From contig OY294048.1 of assembly GCA_958510825.1 (NCBI GenBank), forward strand, positions 28,857,026 to 28,921,025: a stretch of DNA of 64,000 bases, in the 5' to 3' direction. The position numbers were made by a program, and so were the translations under genes. The notes under the pieces are model-generated. The model made no database searches. It was not told where the DNA came from and saw only the letters and a program-made list of their open reading frames with translations. Position 1 is the stretch's first letter; each line of letters starts with the position of its first letter. Below, piece by piece: positions 12,007-23,665 of the stretch. This DNA comes from Brachypterus glaber. Its lineage: Eukaryota; Arthropoda; Insecta; Coleoptera; Kateretidae.

Positions 12007-14770
12007 AGATTTATCTTAATTATCCGGCTTACCCGGCATTATCCGAGCGTCAAATTGAAACGGGACCACCTTATGAATGCCCTTTTTAAGTTGCAAAAAG
12101 ATTCATCAAATTCCGTTCATTCGTTTCAAAGTTATGCGGGAACAAACATAAAAAAAACAAAGTCACACGTCGAATTGATAATTATCAGGTTATAACCTCC
12201 TCCTTTTTGGAAGTAGGTTAAAAAGTAACAGTCGTCAGCGACTGGGAATTTTGGAGGAAAGCGAAGCTTAAGTAAAGGTATAAAAATGAATCGTCTTAAT
12301 CCCTTTGGATAGTTTCCCCATATCAGAAAATAATATTTTCTATATTATATATGTCAATTTCAATTTATTTACCTCTAAAAGAAAATCAGCCAGTTTTAAA
12401 AAGTGACGTTAAAAGATACCACACGTCTTCCAAGAGTTAAAAATTAATTGCTTAAAATAATAAGTTTTAGTGCTGCCGTAAAACGTCAATTTTGCTCTGA
12501 CTAAAATAAGCTACTTGACCAACTATTAGTCATCAATAAAAATAACTTAACTAAAGCCATTATGTTATTTAAAAGAATAATAAAAAAAACTTAAACCTTG
12601 TGAATAACGTAAACATAAAAACTACATTATACAGATATTAACTTCAACAATTAAACAAACAAAAAATAATAATGCAGACAAGGAAGAAAAGAAGAAGAAG
12701 TTTCTCCTGTTCAGCACCGTATGGTGGTGTGAGTATCGAGGACGCTGTCTCAGGGGGCAAAGTTTACAGGGCGTTTTTGTCTATAGTTGTTTATTTTTTT
12801 TTAGTTAACTTTTTAAGCTTGGAGTCATAAATAAAGGAACGCTGTTTGACTTTTTTTGTCATTAACTGACACTCTAGTGGGCGTATACTTACCAAGAGGG
12901 TAAAATTTTGGTCTTGCTTCAAGTAAAAAAATCACTATAAGGCCCTGCTTCTGTTAAACACTTGGAACTACTAAAAATATGTATATACTATATATGAATC
13001 CCATATTTCAGAAACCCCACAATTTTGGGCATGTGAGGTTTTTACCAGAAATCTACTTCTTTAATATAGATCTTTCTTTTCAACGGAAACAACACAAGTC
13101 CTCTGTTTTTGGACATGTAGGGTTTCTAAAATATGTGATTTATATAATATATTATATTATACCTAGCGTGTCAAATGTCCGCCCCCCCCTTTAACTTTTG
13201 AACTTGAAATTTAAAACATTTAAATAACATAACCCAAATATTTTAGTATATATTTGATATGCTTAGGGGGCATTTTTTGTAAATCGAAAAGAGGGTCGTG
13301 TGATACATCATTTTAAAGCTTGCAAAATTCTCTATTCGACGTTATAATTTTTAATTTTTTAACCCTTTTTTAAGGTTTTCATTTTTAAAGATTTATCTTA
13401 ATTATCCGGCTTACCCGGCATTATCCGAGCGTCAAATTGAAACGGGACCACCTTATGAATGCCCTTTTTAAGTTGCAAAAAGATTCATCAAATTCCGTTC
13501 ATTCGTTTCAAAGTTATGCGGGAACAAACATAAAAAAAACAAAGTCACACGTCGAATTGATAATTATCAGGTTATAACCTCCTCCTTTTTGGAAGTAGGT
13601 TAAAAAGTAACAGTCGTCAGCGACTGGGAATTTTGGAGGAAAGCGAAGCTTAAGTAAAGGTATAAAAATGAATCGTCTTAATCCCTTTGGATAGTTTCCC
13701 CATATCAGAAAATAATATTTTCTATATTATATATGTCAATTTCAATTTATTTACCTCTAAAAGAAAATCAGCCAGTTTTAAAAAGTGACGTTAAAAGATA
13801 CCACACGTCTTCCAAGAGTTAAAAATTAATTGCTTAAAATAATAAGTTTTAGTGCTGCCGTAAAACGTCAATTTTGCTCTGACTAAAATAAGCTACTTGA
13901 CCAACTATTAGTCATCAATAAAAATAACTTAACTAAAGCCATTATGTTATTTAAAAGAATAATAAAAAAAACTTAAACCTTGTGAATAACGTAAACATAA
14001 AAACTACATTATACAGATATTAACTTCAACTATTAAACAAACAAAAAATAATAATGCAGACAAGGAAGAAAAGAAGAAGAAGTTTCTCCTGTTCAGCACC
14101 GTATGGTGGTGTGAGTATCGAGGACGCTGTCTCAGGGGGCAAAGTTTACAGGGCGTTTTTGTCTATAGTTGTTTATTTTTTTTTAGTTAACTTTTTAAGC
14201 TTGGAGTCATAAATAAAGGAACGCTGTTTGACTTTTTTTGTCATTAACTGACACTCTAGTGGGCGTATACTTACCAAGAGGGTAAAATTTTGGTCTTGCT
14301 TCAAGTAAAAAAATCACTATAAGGCCCTGCTTCTGTTAAACACTTGGAACTACTAAAAATATGTATATACTATATATGAATCCCATATTTCAGAAACCCC
14401 ACAATTTTGGGCATGTGAGGTTTTTACCAGAAATCTACTTCTTTAATATAGATCTTTCTTTTCAACGGAAACAACACAAGTCCTCTGTTTTTGGACATGT
14501 AGGGTTTCTAAAATATGTGATTTATATAATATATTATATTATACCTAGCGTGTCAAATGTCCGCCCCCCCCTTTAACTTTTGAACTTGAAATTTAAAACA
14601 TTTAAATAACATAACCCAAATATTTTAGTATATATTTGATATGCTTAGGGGGCATTTTTTGTAAATCGAAAAGAGGGTCGTGTGATACATCATTTTAAAG
14701 CTTGCAAAATTCTCTATTCGACGTTATAATTTTTAATTTTTTAACCCTTTTTTAAGGTTTTCATTTTTAA
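12007..14770. repeat. 1,382-bp direct tandem duplication, two near-identical copies
   Basis: Copy 1 (12,007-13,388) and copy 2 (13,389-14,770) align at a constant offset of 1,382 bp. By eye I found one substitution (CAACAATTAAAC at about 12,646 against CAACTATTAAAC). The copies begin at AGATTTATCTTAATTATCCGG and end at TTTTCATTTTTAA. Identical 71-codon open frames at 12,979 and 14,361 are simply copied and match no family I know. It is either a very recent segmental duplication or an assembly duplication. The unit includes one half of the foldback element at 14,540-15,188. Confidence 0.9.
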
Positions 14771-15188
14771 TTTTTTTTGCTAAAAAATTTTTTACGATTT
14801 TTTTGTAAAATAATATTTTTATATTTCAAATCTAGTTTAAAAGTATAACTAATGTATTTGCATGATGAAATGAACTACTTTTCAAAAATTATTTGATTAA
14901 AAAAAATAACGATAATGCTTATTTTTGGGGCTATAAAATAACCCCCAAAAATTTCTCAGTAAAAATAAAAAATAAGTGGGAAAATAGAGAATTTTAGAAG
15001 CTTTAAAATGATGTATCATACGACCTCCATTTCTATTAAAAAAATCCCCCTTGACCCCTGTCTCCATTTTGCCCCCTAAGCATACCAAACATATAACAAA
15101 AAAATATATGTGTTTTCCAAATTTCAAGTTAATATCTTAAGCCGTTCAAAAGTTCAAGGGGGGGAGGACTTTTGACGAGCTGTGTATA
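14540..15188. mobile_element. Long-TIR foldback element, about 650 bp
   Basis: The left end reads TATACCTAGCGTGTCAAATG and the right end, reverse-complemented, TATACACAGCTCGTCAAAAG. The arms then share a poly-C block, AACTTTTGAAC, AACTTGAAATTT, ATGCTTAGGGGGC, GATACATCATTTTAAAGCTT and AAAATTCTCTATT in the same order. The left arm also exists without its partner at 13,158-13,388. Diverged single arms of the family occur at about 30,716-30,905 and 52,640-52,960. No transposase lies inside. Confidence 0.75.
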
Positions 15189-16460
15189 TTAAGTTAAACA
15201 AAACATTGGGAATTAAAGGCACTCCATATTTTTTAAAGATTTGATGTTATGATAGGGAAACATTTAAAAGTTTATATTTTATTTATCGTAGTATATTTCA
15301 TTGTATCTAAATATATAACTGTCACTCTTAAAATACCAATATTTTCCTATTTATTTATTCTCATGTGCTTAACAATTGTAACTATTGTCGTAAAACTACC
15401 TGTTCTTTTATTTTTAAGGCAATGATTTTTTGTTTAAGATAAGATGGTATTGTACTGAAAACAAAATAAAAAAACATATTATAATAAAAAGAAAATATTT
15501 CTAACCATATTGATGTGTTGAGTGACAACTTAATAGCATATACCTAGTAAGATATACATTAGTTTTTCTTAAAAATAGGGTAATACCTAATAAATTGTAC
15601 ATTCGTTCAAAAGAGGATAAAATAATCTATAAGAAAAATAAAGGAAATATCACATAAATGAACCGATTTATTTGTATAGCTGAACAAAATGTTTCGTACA
15701 TAAAAAAAAAAAAAAAATTAACAAAAAATAAATATATTTATAGCCGTCGTTTTTGGATAGTAGGAAAATTTAAACACCCATCAATTAAAATTATGAGAAA
15801 AATTTCAAAAAGATACCAAAGAAACCGCCCCCTCTTTTTTAGAGAATTATTAAAACGAAATTGAGATTGAGAATTTTTTCCGAATTTTTTGCATCCCAAA
15901 AACCCTAAAAAATAAAACTGGCTTCTGAAATTTTTGGTATCCCGAATTTCGGGGTTATATAGTTAAGAATGCGGGTTTCACCATGCGCGGTTTTAGCTTT
16001 TATCCAATTAAACTTCATTTATCCATGATAATGTAATAGCTAGTAATCGTTTAAATATGTTAATCGGGGTCAAAAAAATATAATTTATTGAAATTGAAAG
16101 GTCAAATTTAATAGCTTTTTTGAACCGAGGAGTCGGTTACATATCGTTGCCGAAGAAGTAACACTTTTTTCTATATATCTGTATTTTTTTTAATTGTACA
16201 ATATTTCTTTAAATAATTTTATAAAACCCGCCACTTCCAGTTTTTTTCAGAAATATTTCCAACTTTAATTTAAAACAGGATGTTATTCAAATATACATAT
16301 GTATATTTGTTACTGTTACACGAAGAAAAAATCTACGATAAACCGTAGCAGGATGGTAACTGATGTTTGTATTATTAACCGAAAAACTAGAAAAAGTAAA
16401 AATATTTTAATATATTTTTTTTAGTTTTTCTGGTAAATTGTCTTATAATATAAACATGTG
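15189..16460. other. AT-rich intergenic sequence, no gene recognised
   Basis: Several long A or T runs and one 68-codon lysine-rich frame at 15,658 that looks like translated A-rich DNA. I see no repeat with defined ends and no protein family. Confidence 0.45.
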
Positions 16461-16473
16461 CACTAATATTATT
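16461..16473. repeat. Target-site duplication of the 16.5 kb SINE (one copy)
   Basis: CACTAATATTATT occurs here and again, perfectly, at 16,754-16,766, immediately flanking the SINE. A 13-bp perfect duplication is the expected signature of LINE-machinery retrotransposition. Confidence 0.9.
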
Positions 16474-16753
16474 GTTTGTTTGTTTTACTGTTTAACGTCG
16501 TTTTTCTCTGCTATGGCATAATTGCCGGGATCGCCATATTTACGTGCCCTCCGAAGCACGGTCCTCAACAGAACTCGCATCCACCCTGAAATGTGTTTAC
16601 AGTTTCACCTGCAACCCACATTACAGTTAGTCATCGTAGTTCTATCTACCGACTATTTACACCACTATACATCCATGCTCTATGTGGGGCTCGAACCCAC
16701 AACCCCTCGGATCCGTAATCAAACGCGCTAACCGTTGCGCTACTGGGGTCGGC
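16474..16753 (-). mobile_element. tRNA-derived SINE (tRNA-Arg-like head)
   Basis: On the minus strand the element starts GGCCGACCCCAGTAGCGC, giving an A-box-like TAGCGCAACGG, and about 50 nt later a B box GGTTCGAGCC. The D and T stems pair (GCGC/GCGC, GTGGG/CCCAC), and the anticodon arm reads TTTGA-TTACGGA-TCCGA, an ACG anticodon like tRNA-Arg. The acceptor ends do not pair, so this is not a working tRNA gene. A GC-richer body follows, with a word CCGTGCTTCGGAGGGCACG that I associate with insect SINEs, then an AAAC-rich tail. It is flanked by a perfect 13-bp duplication and is 280 bp long, typical for a SINE. The 69-codon plus-strand open frame is a shadow. Transcription would be by RNA polymerase III from the internal boxes. 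Confidence 0.9.
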
Positions 16754-16766
16754 CACTAATATTATT

Positions 16767-17129
16767 AATTATAATTAACCTGCCAGTATGGTAATTTTTC
16801 GTACATTTTTTTATTCGCTTAGAAAAAAATATTTCTGAATTCAGATTGATTAATCAAAAGTTAATTAATCATTTATTTAATCATTTTATTTTATTTATTT
16901 ATTTATTTATTTATTACTACTAGTAGTTACTAAACTAACTATTCCCAAAATTTTGGAGTTATTTGAAAATAAGGGTATGCAATTTGAGATAAAAAAAATC
17001 TATGTAGGTAACGAGGGCGGGTGGAATTTATGCAGAAATAAATGTTTAAATCTGTTTTACTAAATAACTCTAAAAATATTATTACTTATTGATCTTTGTT
17101 CTACTTTTTTGATTGTGTAGACTGTTATT
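16767..17129. other. AT-rich spacer
   Basis: Contains a TTTA microsatellite (about 16,880-16,913) and nothing else recognisable. Confidence 0.5.
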
Positions 17130-17941
17130 ACCAGTACCCGGCATATTTCCAGTTATAGTCCAGTCTTTAGGTCAATAAAAGAGCCTTTACCTGGAAATAA
17201 TTCAGGGAGTTTTGATTTTCGGTTTCTTGGGTAGGGTTAATGGCCGCAAATAAAGAAACAATTTTGCGACGTTGAACTCGATTTGGAACTGTTATTTTTT
17301 TAACGTGTTTTTCACAAAAAACAGATTTTTAAAATATATCTTAAACGTTACACTATACGTTTTTAGATTTTTAATTTTTTTTTGAAAAATCAAAATTTTT
17401 CTTTATCGTCGGTTAGGCATGCCCCTTAGAACATTTTGGGTGAAAATTAAAAAAATCTATCCGGCACTTTCATTTTAATTTACGTAAAATTATTTTTTTT
17501 TTAATAATTCACACATTATCTCGAGTAAACCGATTTTCGATTGAATCACCATTGTATTAAGCATAAAAACCCTCCTAACCAAGTTATAAAGAAAAATCTA
17601 AGACCCTACAGTGTAACGGTTAAGGCGGTGCCGTGAATTAGCTATAAGTCGTACAAAAAAATACATGACACAAAAAATGTTGAAGATTTGGTCCTCATAT
17701 TCAACGTTTTTTGTCCTCGGATGCACCGATCTTGAGATATTTTAAAAAGTCCGTTTTTTGTGAAAAATACGTTAAAAAAATGACAGTTCCAAATGGAGTT
17801 CAATGTCGCAAAATTGTTTATTTGCGGCCCTAAGCCCTACCCAATAAACCAAAAATCTAAACTCCCTGAATTATTTCCAGGTAAATCCTCTTTTATTAAC
17901 TTGAAGACTGAACTATAACTAGAAACACGCCGGGTACTGGT
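17130..17941. mobile_element. Long-TIR element, 812 bp
   Basis: The ends are ACCAGTACCCGGC and its exact complement. The arms extend over about 215 bp (17,130-17,345 and 17,735-17,941), sharing ATTTCCAG, AATAATTCAGGGAGTTT, AATTTTGCGAC and GTGAAAAA words. TATT sits directly outside both ends and may be a 4-bp target duplication. The interior is non-coding. Confidence 0.75.
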
Positions 17942-17951
17942 TATTACAATT

Positions 17952-18189
17952 AAACCATAGAAAAAATGTTATCTTTTCAAAATATAAATTTATTGTATAT
18001 TAAACAAACATTACAGCGACAATTTTTTCGACTTTTTTAACATAAAGTCATTTTCAAGTTTTTAAATATATAAACAAATTAACTTGAAAGTGACTTTATG
18101 TTAAAAAAGTCGAAACAATTGTCGCTGTAATGTTTGTTTAATAGACAATAAATTTATATTTTGGAGAGATAACATTTTTTCTATGGTTT
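17952..18189. mobile_element. Foldback element, 109-bp arms
   Basis: The left arm 17,952-18,060 and right arm 18,081-18,189 are inverted copies with roughly five differences and a 20-nt loop. It begins only 10 bp after the preceding long-TIR element. It is a separate element, since its ends (AAACCATAGAAAAAATG) are unrelated. Confidence 0.8.
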
Positions 18190-18456
18190 ATTTAAATCAA
18201 CTCCAATATGAGTAAGGATCAAGAATTTCTTAATGTTATTACAATTGTTACTTGTTACATTTTAATAAAGCATCAAATAATTTAGTGCTTTGGGAGGTAA
18301 CCACAACGAAACCACTATGCAAATATTTCCATTAAATTATCCAATTTCAGCAATATGTTCTGAAAATTAAAATCAGAGGTTTTACTTGAACTTTGTAGTT
18401 ATGTTAGAAAAAAATTATAAAAAGTCCAAACATCCAAATGACAAATTTTACTAATT

Positions 18457-20379
18457 ACACAGGCCCACAAAAAAATAAAAGTGGTCTGCGCCATGGATAG
18501 GACCATGAAATTCCTATGTATTTTTGCTCGCTGAAACTATATCTGTACTCAGTTTAACCCATAGACCTCTGGATTTTTCTTTACATCCGCACTATTCCAC
18601 CAAATGGGAGAAAAAGTTACCAATATTATTTTTCTCACTACCAACTAGGTAAGTTGACATTACTTAATCAAAAAGTCGACAGTAATGGAAAGTACTGTAT
18701 CGAGCACACTTAGTGATAGATGAAATCAATACAAACAAAACTGTAACTAAAGACAGAAAAAACGATTTACCGCACAAGGACACTAAGTGTGCTTACATTT
18801 ACAGCAGGGGGACATCTAGACATAAGACTACTATTTCTAATTTCATAGAGTGATTCCATAAAAAAAATATTTCTTGAATTGTCACACATATAAATGTCAA
18901 AAATATTATTAATAAAATAGGATTCTAACTCCTTGGTAGTGATAAAAACGAATGCGCTACTCGTAGGAAAGTTTTTTTCTGTTTTCGGTCGTGTTTATGG
19001 ACCTCAGCTGCGTTTCGGTCCAGAAAATACGACCTCACACAGAAAAATTCTTTTTTACCTCTACTAGGAGTGCAAATAAATATTATTATCTATTTCCACT
19101 TTAAAGGATTAGTAAGACATACAAAATATTTTTTTTTGTTTTTTTAAATATTTTTAATTGAAGAATTTAGAGTAAAAAGGACAAAAAAGGGAAAAAGTCC
19201 AAACCAATATTATTTTATGGTGTATTTTAACTTTAAATATACATACAAATATGTTTTTTAATTTTTTTAATATATTAATAATAACAACAAATATTGAAAA
19301 ATTAAAAAACATATTTTTTACGTCTTAATAATCTTTTAAAGTTTAAATACACAATAACATAATTTTGTTTACTTTTTTCCGCCTTTTTTCCTTCTTTTCC
19401 AAACTATTTAGTGGAAAATACAGCCTGTTCCAGAACTTGCGTACCGAAATTTAAGAGGTGATTCTACATCCAAAAATATGAAAAAAAGTTTCTATAAAGG
19501 TTGGTCCGGAAATGAGCCCTAAGGGAGCTACGGCCCTTCGAAGATGACGTATTGAATGGGGAACAAAAAAAAAGCACCAATAAAATTTTAATGCTTCAGG
19601 GTGATTCTTCATTTAAAACTGAGCAAAAAAGTATTTTACACCAAAACACCTAAATTTAATATTAAAGGAGTAATAGCCTTTTAAAAAGTAACGTTTTTGG
19701 TGGCACAAAATGTTACTTCCTCTTAATTGCATTTTTTTTTGATAACGGTTGCTCCTACAGTGTTACACTATATGATATTTTATATGTATTTTTACTCTAG
19801 AAATCTATATTTTTTACAACAAATCCAAAAAACATACACATAGAAAAGTTTGGGGCAAAAATGTTTTAAGCCTCATATATTTTGTCCTTCTGGGCACGCC
19901 TCTGGATAAATTAAAAAAATAAATTAACATAAACTTATTGCCCTTATTAATACTAGTATACATGCAAAAGCTCGCCGCTCTAGCTTAAACGGTACCCGAG
20001 TTATTAATTAAAAACCTTATTTTTATTACAATTTTAAAGGGCCCTAGATCCCTTAGGGCTCATTTCCGGACCAACCTTTATAGGAACTTTTTTTATATTT
20101 TTGGATCTAGAATCCTCTCTTAAATTTTGGCATGCCAGTTATGGATCACCCTGTATAAAAAAAACAAAAAAACATATTTTTTATGTCTTACTAATCCTTA
20201 AAGTTAAAATAAACAATAAAATAATTTCCCGTTCCCTAGCATAGTGTGGCTGTAGAGAAAAATCCAGACCTGTATGGGCTAAATTGAGTTCAAATTCGGT
20301 TTCAGCGGGCGAAAATACATAGGAATATCATGGTCCTATCCATGGCGCAGACCACTTTTATTTTTTTGCAGGTCTGTGT
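18457..20379. mobile_element. TIR element with ACACAGGCCC-type ends, 1.9 kb, carrying a nested insert
   Basis: The left end ACACAGGCCCACAAAAAAAT and the right end (reverse-complemented ACACAGACCTGCAAAAAAAT) open TIRs of about 140 bp. Both contain AAAAGTGGTCTGCGCCATGG, ATTCCTATGTATTTT and TCTGGATTTTTCT. The interior is AT-rich with no transposase that I recognise, and it holds the 737-bp element at 19,419-20,155. The ends match a second family member at 25,132-25,845. Confidence 0.8.
19419..20155. mobile_element. Nested TIR element with TACAG...CTGTA ends, 737 bp
   Basis: The left arm (TACAGCCTGTTCCAGAACTT) and right arm (complement TACAGGGTGATCCATAACTG) continue as inverted copies for about 120 bp, including CCAAAAATAT, CTATAAAGGTTGGTCCGGAA and ATGAGCCCTAAGGGA. 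It lies wholly inside the 18,457-20,379 element and is therefore younger than it. A diverged copy of the left arm and interior occurs at 40,669-41,082. Confidence 0.8.
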
Positions 20380-21055
20380 TATTATTTTTGAAAAAACATT
20401 AAAAAAAACATATTTTCGTTAATATCTTAATTACCACTTTTCATACTGATTTTTTCTATAGCCCATTAGTACTTCACTTGAATTATTATCAGAGCCCGGG
20501 GAGTTGCGAGCTGTTAGTCATCTTTTGTCATCTATTTTATCTTTTATCATAGATACACTGGCGTTGCGTTGTTGTAGAGTGGAAACAGGCGTCTTGCGGT
20601 CGCCTCTAATCAGTGCTGAATTTATGTTAGTCATAAACGAAAAAAACAGATCGCTTATCTACGAGATATGATTATTCTACTGAAAACATTAATTTCTTGG
20701 GTCTTAAACATTTATCGTCGATATGTCAAACACTATTAGAGATATTTCTTTACAAAATGATGTTATGAAAAAAAGGAAAAGAAGGAAAACAATTACGATA
20801 TAAATTAATTGTTATTGACACTATGTTGCAAGAAAACATGTGTTAATTAGTTTATATAAATTAAAGATAAAAAGGTTAATATCAAGAGTCAATAGACTTT
20901 GTGTTTTTATTACTTTTAAGATTAATTATAGAAAGATAAACTATTTTATTTAGGAAAAAAAGGCATTAATTGTGTTCTATGTTTGTTATATCATCACTGT
21001 ACTGGGAGCCTACGATATAGCATTTAATTAATCAAAACTAAAGTTTGGACTATCT
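20380..21055. other. AT-rich intergenic sequence, no gene recognised
   Basis: A short GC-richer stretch at about 20,490-20,630 (around AGAGCCCGGGGAGTTGCGAG) has no readable frame of note. No repeat boundary is evident. Confidence 0.4.
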
Positions 21056-21204
21056 AAGGGCATATCCACAGGCTCGCATAACAACATAGTACATAACAAT
21101 GCGGTGCCGTGATAGTCTTGTTGTGCCGCCATGTATCTTGTAAGCCAATCACGGCATCGCATTCTTATGTTTTATGTTCTTATGCAAGCTTCTGGATAGG
21201 CCTT
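21056..21204. mobile_element. Short MITE, 149 bp, with 58-bp arms
   Basis: The left arm AAGGGCATATCCACAGGCTC...GCGGTGCCGTGAT is an inverted copy of the right arm ending GCAAGCTTCTGGATAGGCCTT, about 80% identical. Nearly the whole element is the two arms. Confidence 0.75.
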
Positions 21205-21289
21205 AAAATATCCTTATGGTAAAATATAATTGACAGTCGAAATTAGGAGCGCCAGAAAGGGAGGAAGTCGTTTAAACCATTGATATTTT

Positions 21290-21601
21290 TTTCCTAAGAG
21301 CGTGCGGAAAGATGTCTCTTTTCGCACGCATATGCGTGTGGAAGGCCTTTTTCGCACGCTAAATATTCTTTAATTTCTTAACTGCGTAGTGTTATTCTAG
21401 AACAAGCTTGTTATATTTATTCATAATATTATAAAAATTTTCAAATTTCTTAACTGCTAATTGTTTTTCTTATTAAAAAAATATAAAAATAAGATTTATT
21501 TAATAAAATATAAAAGAATATTTTATTTTAACTCCGCTTGTAGAAAAAATATTGTTCCTAACAAATGCGTAAAGAGGCTTTTCCGCACTGGTGAGGAAAA
21601 T
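21290..21601. mobile_element. Small TIR element with GTGCGGAAA hairpin ends
   Basis: The left end contains GTGCGGAAAGATGTCTCTTTTCGCAC, itself a hairpin, followed by a second hairpin ending TTTTCGCACGC. The right end, complemented, reads TTTTCCTCACCAGTGCGGAA. The interior is AT-rich. Confidence 0.6.
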
Positions 21602-22140
21602 AGCCATAATGAGTCATCATGAAAATTGTCATTGTTTTAAGTACCTAACAATATCATATTTTTAATGTATAAGACAAAACATATTTTTCCATAGATCACA
21701 AAATTGTGATATTAATGATATTATGATATTTATTTTATTTATTTATTTATTTATACTCGTTAGGGACATAACGGAGTGAAAAAAAAAATAGGTTCTTCAC
21801 AACTAAATAACCATTCCATTTTTTTAGCCAGCGTTCTATGTTTTGTACCATTTTTTTCCTGCACTTTCTACTCACCCAAAAACCATAATTTTAAACACTT
21901 TAATATAAAAACTTAAGTTTAGTGGAAATAAATCATCATTTAAAAAAATAAGTTCGATTTTGACAGTGACAATAATTATAACTGAAATCAATTTCTAATT
22001 GTAAAACAAAGCAACATTTCGTTCAGACGATCGTTGTATTTGTGACGACAGATTTTTATAGACGTCAGAAAGAAAATTTACCTTTTCTGACGATCCTAAA
22101 TGACAATAATTTCTCATAGTATACGGTTGTTACATTTAAG
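21602..22140. other. AT-rich intergenic sequence, no gene recognised
   Basis: Contains a TTTA microsatellite at about 21,735-21,760 and short words of the type GACGATCGTTG/CTGACGATCC near 22,025-22,095 that may be ends of a small element. No gene is seen. Confidence 0.4.
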
Positions 22141-22142
22141 TA

Positions 22143-23414
22143 TACCGGGTGAGCTTTAGTTCATAGACACCCCCTAAAATGGATATGTTTTCAATCCTCT
22201 CAAAGCATTTTTTTGTGGCTTATATTTCTTAACAAAGGCTACAAAATTGCTTATTTTTTTCACGTCCGGTTTTGCCTAAAACTAAGGCAATTTAATCTTT
22301 TATAATGACACCACCTGAATATTTTTGCATTTTTAAAATTCAGAAAAGTATTTTGCATCTAAAAATAAACATTTAATAAATTTTTTCTTTGTAAAAAAAA
22401 AACTTAATTGACTTATTTTCCTGAAAAAATGGAAACGAAAGAAAAAAGTACACCATTTTGTAGCCCTTGCAATAGCGCACCAAAAAGTTAAGAGCTTCCT
22501 AAGGGGTTGACATTTGAAATAATTAAGTTATGAAGAAAAACCCGTTAAAATAAATAAAGTGCAAAAAAATTAACAAAATTTTGTTTTTTATAAAAATTTG
22601 TATTTTTCCCTCATTTTGCAAATAACTTTTTTTACAAAAAAATAGATCTTGTATGTTTAAAAAAAAATAAATAACAAATAAACTTACTAAACAAAATAAA
22701 AACCTTTTAAATGAATTTTTTAATGTAAATTTGTTTTCTGGACCCAAAAATGCAAAAATATATACAATGCAAAAAATATGTAAATTTACATGATAAATTT
22801 TGCCAAGCAGGTGCGCGTAAAATTTACGAGATATATTTAACTTGTAATTTTACAATTTTTTAGGAATATTACTTGCACTTCTAAAAAAATATAAAATTAC
22901 AAGTTAAATCACGTAAATTTTACGTTCACCTGCTTGGCAACATATTGCCTTTGATTTAGCATGAACCTGGCACACACACATAGGGGGTTCCTGGGCCTCA
23001 GTCAAACTGCCTCAAATTTTGTTATTTTGCAATTTCGGGGGGTAAACATTAAATTAGGAAAATTGCAGCCAAATTAAATGACCAGTTTCGGAGAAAAACG
23101 CTTTTAAAAATTTAATTTTATGACAGATTTTTTGACGTATATTAAGGTTATTTTTTACTTACTTAAATATTAACTTAATTAGCCGTTTTAAGTTTATTAT
23201 ACACTATTAATTAAAGAACAGGCAAGATAAATAGTGTTGGGGGTGTCATTTAAAAAAAAATTACTTAGTTTCCGAGGAACCCGGAAGTACAAAAAAACTA
23301 ATTTTGTATGCTATTTAGTAGGCATTGTTGAGAAATATAAGGTATAAAAAAATGCTTTGATTGGATTGAAAACAACCTAATTTTAGGTGTCCACGGACTG
23401 AAACTCACCAGGTA
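22143..23414. mobile_element. TACCGGGTG-ended TIR element with TA target duplication, 1.27 kb
   Basis: The left end TACCGGGTGAGCTTTAGTTC and right end (complement TACCTGGTGAGTTTCAGTCC) form TIRs of about 40 bp, including GGACACC(C)TAAAAT, flanked by TA on both sides. The interior includes a separate hairpin at 22,801-22,939 (TGCCAAGCAGGTG arms), possibly a nested MITE. A 74-codon minus-strand frame inside is AT-driven low complexity. The same end type is seen in the 49.4 kb element. Confidence 0.7.
22801..22939. repeat. Nested hairpin, arms of about 50 bp
   Basis: TGCCAAGCAGGTGCGCGTAA at the left and the inverted counterpart ending TTCACCTGCTTGGCA at the right. The arms also share GTAAATTTTAC and TTAACTTGTAATTTTA. 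Confidence 0.7.
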
Positions 23415-23665
23415 TATCAGATATACAAATTAAAAATATTTTTGATATTTCAAAACTGGTAATAAAACCTGCCTACCATTACATTACAATGTTTTCGCCA
23501 CAAAAGTCAGATATTTATTGTATAATGTGCTAAATATCCCATCAATCCATAAAAATAATATATCAACTGTCACCTGAAAAACATTTGCTTAAATTGATAT
23601 TATCTTTTTTTTTACAAAAATACATCTGCCTTTTTGAAAAATTTAGGAATACAGCACATAATAAA

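Noticed and set aside
12979..14576. Two identical 71-codon ORFs as a duplicated gene
   Set aside because: They are identical only because the 1,382-bp DNA segment is duplicated. The peptide matches nothing and the flanks show no gene signals.
16680..16753. A tRNA-Arg gene on the minus strand
   Set aside because: The acceptor stem does not pair, the head continues into a body and AAAC-rich tail, and a target-site duplication flanks the whole 280 bp, so it is a SINE.
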